Below, in pieces: positions 33,201 to 45,060 of a stretch of DNA of 64,000 nucleotides (position 1 is the first letter of the stretch; the number at the start of each line of letters is the position of its first letter). A program made the translations under genes and the position numbers. Source of the stretch: Calliphora vicina (lineage: Eukaryota; Arthropoda; Insecta; Diptera; Calliphoridae); contig NC_088783.1 of NCBI RefSeq assembly GCF_958450345.1, positions 22,571,701 through 22,635,700 of the forward strand. The letters run 5' to 3'. The notes beneath the pieces were generated by a model. It saw only the letters and a list, made by a program, of their open reading frames with translations, did no database searches and was not told the DNA's origin.

Positions 33201-35110
33201 ATTTTGTTTTTGTATCACCCGTATGTGTGAAAAGAGAGTAATTTTTTACTCTCTCCTTCCGTTCTATGCGTTTATTCTATATTATAAAATCTCCTTCATC
33301 AACTTATTTCTAATTTTTGTAAATTTTATTGGAATTCCGTTATCATTAAAATACCCTATCAATTACCGTTACCAAAATAATAGCGTTACCGTTTCGAATC
33401 AGTAACCTTTTTTTAACAAAAAATCAAATTTATGAATTTGGAAAAAATCTTACCCTTTCCTACCATTACTACCACTGTGCATCAGGCGAAATTTTGTTGT
33501 CTTTACCTTATAGTTTGCTGTTATTTAGCTTCATTTGGTCATTTCGGTGAAAACTGGTTCTAATTGCAAAAACAAAGTAAACACACTTATGTACATAATA
33601 CATACATATATACTGAATACATAATCACATACATACATATGTACATATGTACTTACATAATAATAGTAATTTGTTTATTCTATTTAAAATTGTTTATATT
33701 GTAGGTGATAAATTTATTTATTATTTGTTAAACGTTTTTTTTGTTGCGGTTAGAAGATATTTTTTATTCAGAATTTGTAAACAGTTTCACGACATCTTTT
33801 GATTAACAATATTCTGCGATTTTTTATTGTTTTTTGCAAATTATTATTTATACAGGTGAATCATTGTTCCTGTGATTAATTTGTGGAATTTATAATCAGC
33901 CAGCTAGCCAGTCAACCAGCCAACCAACCGACCATCCCATCATCACAAACGTTTCTTTCAACTTGTATTAATTCGCATTTACTATGTATGACAGAAATAA
34001 AAAATTAAAATTGTTTGGCTGTTTCACTGTCAGTGATGTCATTATTTTGTTTGAGTAGCCCCTCAATAAATTCAATACTTTACGCTTTAGTATGGATTTG
34101 TGACAAGTGTCAAAAAACCATAAAAAATCAGCGTATTTACATAAATGCTTGAAATTAGAATAAGCTACACAAGACCGGCTTTTGACCCTAAAAAATATTA
34201 CACTAGTCAATACTCATTCTTAAAGTTTTTAAAATCTTGACACAGTAAAAACTTCAAACTTTAAGAAATCTTGTATTGCATTTTCAATTGGAATGCAAAT
34301 AAATTTAAAAGTTCTTAAAACATTCTTAGGCTTGTCCACCATATGCTAATTAAATTCTTTTTCCATAAATCAATATTTATTATTGAATTTCTCCCCCTAA
34401 CAATGTCACTGATGTATTTTTTTTTATTATTTAATTAGAAACATGTTCATATGTAAGTAAGTACAAAGACGCAACAATTGGAATACAAATGTGATAATTA
34501 TGTTTTATGTTCATTGCGACTCTGACTTGTCGTATTTTAAGCACAAAAATATCAATTTCAAATGAAAGACAATGCTGGGACTATATGTATGTATGAATTT
34601 TCTTTAAAGTCACCATTAAATTTAAAAAAAAAAACTGAAATAAATAAAAGTAGGGATACACGAGTTACATGAAAAGTAATTATTTTTGAAAGGTATTTTG
34701 TTTTTTTTCTGTATAAAATAATGGGTGGGTTTTCCATTAAAAATGTGTAAAATGTTTTTTGTTTTCAAATCATACATTTAATGTTACGTTTCCTCCTATA
34801 AGTTCAAACTGCTTTTTTAATTGCTTGAGAAAAGTGTAGATTATTTTGTAATAAATACTTCAAATACATTTCTCTGCATTACATACTTTTAGTTTTCATA
34901 TTTTTACAACAGTAAATTAATATCCAAGGAATTACTTTCCAAATAATTCACAAAGATAATTCCAGAGATCAGTCTAATTTAAAGACACTGGACAAATTGT
35001 TACTTAGCGTCGCTTAATTTGAAAAAAAAAATAAATGAGAAAACTTAAATTATAAATCGTTAGCTGTAAATGAATACAACATTGTGTTTCCAGTAAAGAA
35101 TGCGAACTAT
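33201..35110. other. Non-coding DNA, no gene recognised
   Basis: AT-rich, with a CATACATA/TGTACATA microsatellite-like stretch near 33595-33655 and CCAGCCAACCAACCGACC near 33908. No coding frame supported. Confidence 0.35.
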
Positions 35111-35114
35111 TTAA

Positions 35115-35344
35115 CCCTTAAATGCATATTGTTGCGAATTGTCTACATTCCACTTCCACTTAATTTTAGACGAATATAATCTTGATACTAATTCAGATTC
35201 TCCTTCAGCAAAATCAAATGGAGTACAATAAGTCTCAGCTAAAGAAATTATAAATCAAATTAATGCTATAGGAAATATAATAAATAAAAATCTAATAAAT
35301 ATTTGATAATTTATAGAAAAATAAAAGTAAAAATCATTTAAGGG
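35115..35344. mobile_element. piggyBac-like MITE, 230 bp, TTAA target duplication
   Basis: Ends CCCTTAAATGCATATTG and CATTTAAGGG, flanked by TTAA at 35111-35114 and 35345-35348, the signature of piggyBac. A second copy of the same element lies at 63492-63731. Confidence 0.88.
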
Positions 35345-35469
35345 TTAATTTGGAGTTTCGTGTACTAACCGAAATCGCGGTATTTCATGCCTTAAAAATG
35401 ATTGTAGGTATGACATACCTACAATCTCCCCCACTATAACCAAAATAGCAAACGCTATTTGCGCCCTTA

Positions 35470-36235
35470 AATAACACAAGGATCCAGGACCTGACCTGAC
35501 ATAAACCCAGAGCTGCTAAAAGCAGAACATCAACCAAGTGCCTTCCTGCTTCAGAATGTGGTGCAAAGACTCTGCATAATCCGGAGGGGATCACACTCTT
35601 AAGCATGATTAATAAAGTAATCGCAAACATTATCAACATGAGACTTGCTAACTCCATCGACAAACAGTTTCGTTACGAACAGGCTGGATAAACAGCCTTC
35701 GCATAATAAGTGAGCAAGCAGTGACTTGGACATCTCCCTATACCAGGTCTTCTTTCGACACACTTGTCCACACTACCATTTGGAAATCTCTCACATGTAA
35801 AGGCAAATAATTAGGAACTCTGCGATAAGGTTTATGTTAAAACAGGTATACGACAAGGCTGCATCTTGCCGCCGTTACTCTTTAACGTAGTGCAGGATAT
35901 TGTCGTGAGAAATTCAACGAGCAATATTTAGGCGGCCGATCTTGATTGACTATGCCGACGACGTATGTCTTCTAACACACAGTCACTCTGGCATGGTGCA
36001 ACACCTTCAAATGGTAGAGACAGATGCTGCAAAAGGCAGGACCTAGAATAAATATAAATAAGATGAAGGCAATGCGAGTAAATGCAACATCCAACCGACC
36101 ATTCTCTATCCAAAACATCCAACTACAGGACGTGCACCACTTTTGCTACTTCGGTAGCATCATAATATCGTTTTTTCTGATGATGTCTCAAATCGCACCA
36201 TGAGAGCTCGGCAAGCTTTCGGTCAATTTAATGGA
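35470..36235 (+). pseudogene. Non-LTR retrotransposon reverse transcriptase fragment
   Basis: In broken frames the + strand reads INMRLANSIDKQFRYEQAGF (about 35620-35690), TWTSPLYQVFF with an FDTLVH relic, GIRQGCILPPLLFN (35845-35890) and DYADDVCLLTHSHS with the catalytic YADD box (about 35945-35985), then NATSNRPFSIQNIQL and MRARQAFGQ. This is fingers-palm reverse transcriptase of a LINE-type element. Several frameshifts and stops; no endonuclease part seen. Followed directly by a mariner remnant. Confidence 0.8.
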
Positions 36236-36283
36236 GTGTAGAAATCATCATGTAATTTTGAAGATTACATATAGTGTAAACAA

Positions 36284-36967
36284 CAAAGAATTTTGTTCCA
36301 CCAAAGAGTTTTGCTTTACATCTTTAATTTGAAAAAAGTCCCGCTGAAGCTCACCGATTGCTCATCAAATCTTACGGTGAATGTGATCCATCGGTTTCAA
36401 CATGCAATATAATGTTTCTGCGGTTCAGAAGTGGTGATTTTGACACGGCAGACAATGATCCCTTAGGCCAGCCAAAAGGTTGTAGTCAAACTCAGCGAGA
36501 ACTTGTAAAATCATTGAGAGCAGACAAATTGGGTACCATGCGAAATCATTTTTGCACCGAATAGTATGTGATGCCAGGCCAACCAGCATAATCGACACAA
36601 AACCCAAATATCCATGACGATAAGGTAATGCTCTATTATGAGCTGCTGAAATCTATCCAGACCATCGCAGGGAACCTGTACTGAACCCAACTGATTCGTT
36701 TGATGTGAGTATTCAAATATTCCATCATGACAACGCTCGGCCACATGTTCCAATACCTGTTAAAAAGTATCTAGAATGAAGAGGTTGGACATCCGCTTAT
36801 ACCTGTTAAAAAGTATTTCGAATGAAGTGGTTGGGATGTTTTGCCTCATTCGCTTTATAGTCCAGATCGAGCTCCTACCGACTACTATTTGTTTCGAACG
36901 ATGCAGAACGCTCTCTCTGAGATACCATTCACTTTGGAACAGAGTATCCGAAATTGGCTTGATTCCG
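36284..36967 (+). pseudogene. mariner transposase remnant
   Basis: Broken frames contain LRFRSGDFDTADNDPLGQPK, a NFAHR/HFCTE relic, FQYSIMTTLGHMF (from FHHDNARPH) and YSPDRAPTDYYLFRTMQNAL. A segment around ACCTGTTAAAAAGTATCT (36755-36777) is repeated at 36800-36823. The element is cut off at 36967, where an unrelated repeat begins. Confidence 0.75.
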
Positions 36968-38395
36968 AAAACTGGTCAACCTTTTTTTCATCTTTGTAAA
37001 CTCCACCGGTTTCGGTTTTTTCAACATTTCGGTTTTTTGACAAACCGGTTTTTGTTAGACGGTTAACCGGTTTTAATAAAATATATTTTCTAAAGCACAT
37101 TCAAATAAATTTATGAAAAATTTGATACCATTTTTAAAATTATGATTTACTTTATAGAAAATTATAGCATTTGACAATATTTCGTAAAAGATATAAAATC
37201 CATATCCATATAAATATATAAATGTCTTTGTAAGTTTGTTTGTTGGTTTATTTGAGCATCACGCCTAAACGGCTGAACCGATTTTATTGAAATTTCGAAC
37301 ATAGATATTCCTTTACTTGGAAGCAATAATAGACTATATATTTTTTCTTAACTAGGACAATAAATGGACAAAAGAGGGCAAAATTTGTACCACCCATACA
37401 AAGCAAATAGTTATTTTCGAATATATGCAGAACTAAAATTGTGACTATCTTCAAACTTTATATGATTCAATTTCGTATCACTGTTTGAAGTTTAACTAAA
37501 AATGGGAAGGATCGGAACTCGTGGTGAGTCACCTCCCATACAAAGTAAATAGTTATTTTCAAATATATGGAATTTTGAGAACTATAATTACGAGATTCTT
37601 CAAACTGTATCCGAATGGCTTTCTTGTCAGTTTACATAGTTTTCCAGAAAATGTAAGGGATTAGATTACTGGCACATCCCATAACAAGTAAATAGTTAAT
37701 TTCGAATATATTATGTACGGAAATTAGGTGAAAATATGAAGAATTGGATTAGTGTGCGTAGCACCTCCCATACAAAGTAAATAGTATTTCTAATATCTGG
37801 AGAACTATAACTATAAAAGTCTTCAAACTTTACATGATTCCCAAAAATGGGAATGATCGACAGGGGGTGAGTCACCTACCAAAAAAGTAAATAGTTATTT
37901 CTAAACATTTTGAGAACTATAATTGCAAAATTCTTCAAACTTTGTATGAATTAATTTCTCATCACTGTACGGAGTTTAGCTAAACATGGCTGGGATAGGA
38001 ACGGTGGGTGTGGGCCCTTCCATACAAAGTACTTAATCAATTTTGTATCTGGATAATTAAAATTGCAAGACTCTTGAAATTTTGTCCGAAACCTCTTTTT
38101 ATAATTTTACTTAATTTTTTGTCTGAAATCGGGCGGGTTATAATTACATAAAGATAGAGCTTTAAGAATTAAAAAAAATATCCGAAGATTTAGTACACAG
38201 TTCTTAACACATTTCCTATTAGCGTCCACAAATAAAAATAAATTTAAAGAGACCTTTTTCATATTAAATAAAAATTTAATATAAACGGGTTTTTTTAAAA
38301 GACAATAATCAAAACCGGTTTTTTCAAAAACATACTTTTTCGGTTAAACCGGAAACCGGTTTTTCAAATTTGCCGGTTTTTTGGACAATCTAGTC
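36968..38395. mobile_element. Non-coding element with ACCGGTTT-rich ends and internal tandem repeats
   Basis: Both end regions are built of CGGTTTTTT/AACCGGTTTT modules in opposite orientation. The interior (37375-38100) has five or six degenerate units of about 130-160 bp around CCCATACAAAGTAAATAGTT, GAGAACTATAATTGCAAG and TTCAAACTTTATATGAT. No protein coding. It interrupts the end of the mariner remnant at 36967. Confidence 0.6.
37375..38100. repeat. Degenerate tandem repeat inside the ACCGGTTT element
   Basis: CCCATACAAAGTAAATAGTT-like cores occur near 37393, 37545, 37680, 37768, 37880 and 38020, each followed by an ATATGGAGAACTATAATT-like block. Confidence 0.75.
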
Positions 38396-38806
38396 TAGAC
38401 CTTGCGCAACTGAATTTTTTTTGATAGAATCTTAAAATCATTTAGTTGACAACAAATCACAAAGAATCAGTTTTGTCTCTGCAGAAATAATAATGTAACT
38501 TTTAGAAGACATTTCCGACATTTTTCAAATTTCCCGGGTAGGTTTTATTATCAATTATTTTACAAACTGCTCACTGTGCACACACTAAATTTTCAGATTT
38601 ATTTTGTTTATTTTAGTATCTTTAAAGATTAACACGCAAACATATATTATTGCCAAAATGTCAATTGAACTTATCGATTGTGGGCAGGGGGTCTATACGC
38701 GAAATACATACAACAATTATTTGATTTAAACAATTTATACACGTATCATCATGATTTCATGATCAAAAGAGTGAGTAATAGATTAAAAACAAACAAAAAC
38801 AAAACA

Positions 38807-39395
38807 ACTAAGAGTTTTACATTCGGCTGTGCCGAATCTTGTATACCCACTATCAAATTGTGGCAATAAAATATTTGTCTGATAAAGGGTCAATAGAGGG
38901 GTAGGGTCAATTATAGATCGATCCTCACAAGAGTTGATAGAAAGATTTAGGTTCATGTAATATTTGTTCAGGTGCAATTTCATCACGATATTAATTATTA
39001 TAAGACAATTATGAATGCTCAGTATTTTCTGAGGGGGACCTTGTATGGGGACTAGAGACAAATGTTGCCCTATTTTCGCCATACTTTACTGTATAGATTC
39101 ACAGTACTTAGAACTAATTTGTGCAAAATTTTATCAGGATTGCCGCATAATCAACGTATTTATGACTACTCAAACTGTATTCCGGGGGGACATTTGTCCC
39201 CACAATACTAAAAGAACCTTATCAACCGAGAGTATTTGGAAAAATATCAGCTTCAAAAGACAGATAGACGGACAGTCATAGCTAGATAGTCTTAGAATCT
39301 AATGAAGACCCAGGATATATATATTTTTTGGTTCTCAAACAAAATTTCGATATGTTACAAACGGAATGACAAAATCAATATAACCCCCATCTCTT
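38807..39395 (-). repeat. Repeat family A copy, carrying the empty site for the 31839 MITE
   Basis: Starts with ACATTCGGCTGTGCCGAATC, an ATTCGGC/GCCGAAT hairpin, and TTGTATACCC; ends near GTTACAAACGGAATGACAAA. Aligns with 31497-32247 and, at both ends, with 59270-59548. At 39160-39168 it is uninterrupted where the other copy has the MITE. Confidence 0.8.
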
Positions 39396-39399
39396 TTGA

Positions 39400-40850
39400 T
39401 GGTGGATACAATAAACAAATACATAAGTTACCAACCATTTAATATGATGTTTCGTAAATGTTCATAAGCATTTAATAAATGCTAATGAAACTTAAAATTT
39501 GAATATAAATTGTATGTAAACAAATTCTTTTACGACTTCGTACATAGCTTCTTTAAAGAATTTTTACAGACAATTTTAAGAATTTGCAACAATAAACTAA
39601 ACGAAAATAGAAACATGCGTTGCTATTTTGATGTCTAATAAATTTTGTGCCACACAAATATTTTAACTGTTTTGTTTTACAAATAAATTGTTTTTCTTTC
39701 ATCTACTCTGTCCGTCAGGCCATTTCACTCAATGCCAAAATTTAGGTCAGTATAAAATACATTTTTTTTTAACTTCTTATTGCAATTTTTTTTCCCCCAT
39801 TTGTATTTTATTTTCCAACACATTTTTTTCTTGTTCATGTAGTATAAATTTGGATGATACGACTATTGTTAAAGTTTTGGTTGTTTTTCGTTTCTTAGTT
39901 TTCATTTTATTTTTGATAGTTTTTAATTTAACACATATAAAACAAAGCTGAAAGATAGACGGACAGACAGACAGACGGGCAGAAAGACAGGCAGACGAAC
40001 GTTTAAATAAATTTTGATAGACTGATAGGCATACATTCATCCATACACACAGTTTATTCGTATATTCAGTATTCATTTATATGGATGGGTGTTTACAGAT
40101 CCATATAGTCAGTCAGTTGGTCATATTTAACTGCACTACAATGTTATTTGTTTGTCTGTACGAATTTACGAATTTACTCTATGAATAGCATGAATTTACT
40201 ACAAACGTTTAACAATAACAACAACAACACCATTAATTATTGTTAAACAGAGTTTTAAAATAATTTAATGTTTTTAATTAATTTATTTTAAATCAACGAT
40301 TTTCCATATCTTATATCGAGGCCATATATTCAATATCCTCTATCTTAAAAAAAAACACAAGTTTTCAGGAGATCCAAAAAACTGTTTTATTGCGTATAAC
40401 TTGAGTTATTAAAATTCGGTATTATACAATGTTTTTTAATGCAACTACTGAATCTCACATATAATTGGTTTTTAAATTTTGCATTATTGGCATTTATAAT
40501 ATTCAAAATATTCAAAATGTATAAATCTCTAACTTCCGATTCCGATTTCAAAAAATTACAAAATAAAGAAACTCCTCCTCAATCACTATAAAAACTCTTA
40601 TCGTATCTATCAAATATCTCTTATAGCTTAGGATATATTCGTATTTGAAAATTAAATTTTCAAAATTTTTACAAACCTGCTTCAGTTTTCCATTTTTATT
40701 TTATTAGACCAGTATGCCTGTAGAGAGAGCATCAATGTGATCTGTATAACAATTTATTTTATATTTTATTCTATCATCTGAAAAATAAAATATGTTTATT
40801 ATGAAATCCACACCATAGATGAGGGCTGTTTTACTGAACATTTTCCATCA
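39400..40850. other. Non-coding DNA
   Basis: AT-rich without supported genes. 39950-40000 is a CAGA/GACAGACGG-rich simple-sequence stretch. Confidence 0.35.
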
Positions 40851-41550
40851 ATATCTTATATCTTATATCTTATATCTTATATCTTATATCTTATATCTTA
40901 TATCTTATATCTTATATCTTATATCTTATATCTTATATCTTATATCTTATATCTTATATCTTATATCTTATATCTTATATCTTATATCTTATATCTTATA
41001 TCTTATATCTTATATCTTATATCTTATATCTTATATCTTATATCTTATATCTTATATCTTATATCTTATATCTTATATCTTATATCTTATATCTTATATC
41101 TTATATCTTATATCTTATATCTTATATCTTATATCTTATATCTTATATCTTATATCTTATATCTTATATCTTATATCTTATATCTTATATCTTATATCTT
41201 ATATCTTATATCTTATATCTTATATCTTATATCTTATATCTTATATCTTATATCTTATATCTTATATCTTATATCTTATATCTTATATCTTATATCTTAT
41301 ATCTTATATCTTATATCTTATATCTTATATCTTATATCTTATATCTTATATCTTATATCTTATATCTTATATCTTATATCTTATATCTTATATCTTATAT
41401 CTTATATCTTATATCTTATATCTTATATCTTATATCTTATATCTTATATCTTATATCTTATATCTTATATCTTATATCTTATATCTTATATCTTATATCT
41501 TATATCTTATATCTTATATCTTATATCTTATATCTTATATCTTATATCTT
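40851..41550. repeat. Heptanucleotide array (ATATCTT)100
   Basis: 700 bases of apparently uninterrupted ATATCTT, i.e. 100 copies by length. Because seven is not a multiple of three, all three + frames read the same repeating peptide (YLISYIL) without stops, which creates an apparent 281-codon ORF. Not a gene. The flanks are unique AT-rich DNA. Confidence 0.97.
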
Positions 41551-41617
41551 AAATATTTAAATTTTAATTACATTTTCAATTTGCTAATTAAAACAGTCAT
41601 AAAAAAGTATAACTTTC

Positions 41618-41745
41618 GTTCGAGAGAAGAAGAAAAAGAGGAAACTCTTTCCAATCTCCTCTAATCTCTAATCTACAAAATCAAGTCTTGCGCAAGTAAA
41701 CTTGGCGTCTGGTGTTTACTCACTTTTGAGGCTGTCGTAGTTTAT
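41618..41745 (+). repeat. Dispersed AAGAAAAAGAGGAAA repeat next to a solo Tc1-MITE end
   Basis: 41618-41706 is the inverse relative of 43917-44030 (AGAAAAAGAGGAAA...CTTTCCAATCTCCTCT...CAAGTCTTGCGCAA...AACTTGGCG). It runs directly into 41711-41734, GGTGTTTACTCACTTTTGAG, a lone end of the MITE family at 31839. Confidence 0.7.
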
Positions 41746-42864
41746 GATTTACATGAAATTATTCTTTTGCAGTTCTGCAAGTTTACTAGTGCTATTGTTG
41801 TTAATGTTACAAGAAGAAAATAAAAATATCAACAAAAAAGAGCAACAAAAAACAACAATAAAGAAATGCATTTTCATTGCCAATGTAAAATGCTGAATTA
41901 ACAACATCGAAAAAAAGTATTTATTTTTTTGCTAAATGAAAAACAACAAGTAAAACACCATCACATCGTATCGCATCACATCCACAACACCACCGGCAAT
42001 AAATGATAATAAACATTGGATTGCAACAACGTTGTTTATGCTTCGTTAGATTATAATTTTCAACTTCAATTCGACTTATTTTGTTTTTTATTCCGCAGTA
42101 TTCATTATTGTTATTATTATTAAGCTGATGATGACGATGATTATGATGTTGACGATGATCACTTTTCTCATACTCAATTCAAAGCATATCCCAGATAAAA
42201 CTAAAGAAACGTAATGAGTTTTACTACTATTATTATTAAATATTATAACAGGGTTTGCGTGTCAAACATCTTAACACAATTTAGACTCCTCAGCCAGCCA
42301 TCCCATCCCATCCATACATTCATACGAAAATCATGGTCAATGCTGTGGTGGATGGTGTGAGTCAGTCAGTCTATTTTTTATTTTTTAAGCACTTGCAATT
42401 TACTTAAAAAATTCTGCATTCGTATACATACTTACTTACCTTCCAAGCAAATATGTAGGTTATATTTATGGAACAATTCTTTAGTTAGTGTAGCAAATAC
42501 ATATTATACTCACTTGTATTGAGAGTAATCATTAATTTTGAATGGCCGTAGTTAAGTTGTATTCTATTTATTTGCGGCACTAATATTTAATAATAAACTC
42601 GTGCTTGAGTTTACTTGTATGAATATTGGTGTCAAGTAGTTGGGATATAAATACTTACATAACTATTGTGGGGTACTAACTACATGATTTTTCTTTGCTT
42701 GTTTATAATTTTTCAAGAAAAAAGTTCTTGAAAAATAAAGTATCGTTACCTTAATATACAAATGACCTAACTCGTTCTTTTTTAAGCCCAGATTTCGTTT
42801 ATTTCGTTAAATGTTCCGCTCATATATCATATTTTGCTAAAAATCTCTACTTAAAAAAACTGGC
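41746..42864. other. Non-coding DNA
   Basis: AT-rich, with ACA/AAC runs and GATGATGACGATGATTATG near 42126. No gene recognised. Confidence 0.35.
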
Positions 42865-43255
42865 TGAAATCGGTCGTTTATTTCACCTAACCCCCATGCT
42901 AATGTCCTACCGAAATTGGACTTTATCGCTCATAAATGTTTAATTTATATATGTATCTACACAAATTCCGCTCCACGATCGGTCCATAATTAGTCATAGC
43001 TCCCATATAGACCCGCTTCCGAAAATCACTTTAACGTACATAAATGTTGGTATACACACAAAATTCAACATAAATAAATTTCATATAGACATAAATCATG
43101 GAGATCGGTCCATAATTGGCCATATATAAGACCCACTTCCGAAAATCAGTCACGAATATAAATTATTGATATTTAAAAAAAAAAATGTTTTTGCTCATTT
43201 ACTTAGTGTAGGGTATAATATGGTCGGGCTTAACCGACCATACTTTCTTATTTGT
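42865..43255 (+). repeat. Repeat family B copy, 3' part
   Basis: Matches 59900-60330 closely: GAAATTGGACTTTATCGCTC, GATCGGTCCATAATTAGTC, GACCCGCTTCCGAAAATCAC. It ends in the GGTCGGGCTTAACCGACC hairpin followed by ATACTTTCTTATTTGT. Confidence 0.85.
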
Positions 43256-43261
43256 TTAGTT

Positions 43262-43511
43262 TGTGTTTAACAGCCTTTGATAGCAGACTACCGCGTGACT
43301 AGAGGAGAAAATGGAAAAAAGTGTTCGTGTTTCGCACAATTGCAAAATTCACGATATAGTGTTGGTCGATCGGATATTGAAAGTGCGAGAGAATGTGGAA
43401 GCCATAGGCATCTCACATGGCTCAGTGGCTTCAATTTTGAATGATCACTTGGGTATGAGAAAGCTTTCCGCAAGATGGCTGTCGCGTTTGCTCACAATCG
43501 ATTGCATTTGA
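43262..43511 (+). pseudogene. mariner remnant, N-terminal helix-turn-helix part
   Basis: From ATG 43311 the frame gives HNCKIHDIVLVDRILKVREN, ISHGSVASILNDHLGMRKLS and ARWLSRLLT, the second helix-turn-helix of a mariner transposase. The first part of the protein and all catalytic residues are missing. Same lineage as 58490-59238. Confidence 0.85.
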
Positions 43512-43916
43512 GTAACTGTGTGACAACTTTGCAATTAAATCTAATCCAATAACCAATAATATTTTCCGAAAAGTTATTTTGTTTTCGAAGCTGAAGGGTT
43601 ACTTTCGATGTTTTTGAAGAATTTGATAAGCTCAAGTTTTTAACAAATGCTCTCTGTGCCGACCACTGCTTAAAAGAAATTTGGATGAATGATTTCACAG
43701 GCTCCAATAGCGCATTTTCCTAGATTTATTTGAAACTCTTATGCTGCATTAGTTTTTTCATGAAATCAAATAGCACTACGGTCATTGTTCGGCTGTAAGT
43801 CTTTCCGATATAAATGACAAGGCATACTTAATTTTGGTACATGACAAAATGCACAAGGAAACTGTCAACAATTTTAGTCTTTAGTAACAAAACTTGATGT
43901 CACTGATTTACTGTAA

Positions 43917-44275
43917 GTGGTGATTCACACACGCGCCAAGTTTATTTGCGCAAGTCTTGAGTGTGTAGAAGATAGAGGAGAGGAGATTGGAAAGATTTTC
44001 CTCTTTTTCTTCCTCACTCTCTTCTAAAAACTCAAGACTTGCAGGATGGCACCCGTTTAATATTATTCTTGTACCATTTACACAAATTAAGGCGTTTGAG
44101 ATCCATAAAGCCGATATTGAACGTTCGCATATTGAATTCTCTGGGCAGGTAGACCTTGCACATATTCTTGGTCTGTAATCCGATTTAGAGTGCCCTGCTA
44201 TCAATACTTGACTATCAATCTGGGGGTTGCGGGTTCGATTCCCGCCGGAGACTATATATGCAGACAAGCAAAACG
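43917..44275 (-). repeat. Dispersed repeat with foldback and a tRNA-like T arm
   Basis: 43950-43962 (GCAAGTCTTGAGT) and 44030-44042 are perfect inverse 13-mers. At 44230-44246 GCGGGTTCGATTCCCGC is a perfect tRNA T arm with consensus B box (GGTTCGATTCC), followed by CGGAGAC; no matching acceptor strand GTCTCCG or cloverleaf is found upstream. A SINE or a decayed tRNA copy is the likeliest source. Confidence 0.5.
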
Positions 44276-44884
44276 CTTCTCAGTTTGTGTTTGTTTTTTT
44301 AAAAAAGACACCATCTTTGAGAATTACTTTTTCATAACGGTACATGACCTAATAGGGACCAATTGCTAGATAAAATTGTTACATTAATGATTCCAATTAA
44401 GATAATTATGAACTGGACCTGGCGTTTGCGGTACTTCAAAGTACCTAAAGTGTGGTGTATGACATTTTTGTAATGGCTGATACCCAGGTTGCGCTGAGGA
44501 ATTTATTGTAGCATTAGCCGAGGTCAGGGGTCGTTCTGAACTAAACAAAAACATAAGGTAATCGAAAAAGAGTTTTTTCATTTACAAAACGGAGAAACCT
44601 AAGATTCATCAAAACGATTTCGAACGGCTGGAAAATTTAATTCTTTTGAGAAGGTGAACCTGTACAAGAGCTGCAGGAATGAAATACGATTGGCCTGAAA
44701 CGACTAGCAGTTCACAAGTAGATTCTCGAATTCTTTGAGATGGACTCTTTCATAACACTACCTGATCTGATAGGACCAAAATCCAATATGAGTACGTTAA
44801 TCAAACTTGTTTCCACTAATGCCTGGAAATAGGATAGTTGTGATAATTGTGTGCCATGTGCGACCCAAACGATATTCCCATTTG

Positions 44885-45060
44885 AAAGTCATGATATCCC
44901 ATAGTCAGCGACAGTGAAGAACTTGCCGCATAATGATGTTCTTATACAGGGTGTCCGCCAGGAAGGTATACTACTTTGTTTTGCCACCATTTTGGTGGCG
45001 ATGTTGATTGGCCTCCACGGTCGCCTGATTTGAAAGTTATGAATAAAACTCAAAAAAGGC
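44885..45060 (+). pseudogene. Tc1/mariner-type transposase scrap
   Basis: HFGGDVDWPPRSPDLK (about 44990-45040) is the segment before the last catalytic residue of transposases of the 52111-52930 type. Only this short piece is recognisable. Confidence 0.45.

Noticed and set aside
35385..35663. 92-codon minus-strand ORF
   Set aside because: Reverse of a + strand reverse transcriptase relic that explains the region better.
40819..41664. 281-codon + strand ORF of repeating YLISYIL
   Set aside because: It is the translation of a heptamer microsatellite, open in every forward frame; no gene.
44230..44253. tRNA gene
   Set aside because: Only the T arm is present; acceptor, D and anticodon stems cannot be formed from the upstream bases.
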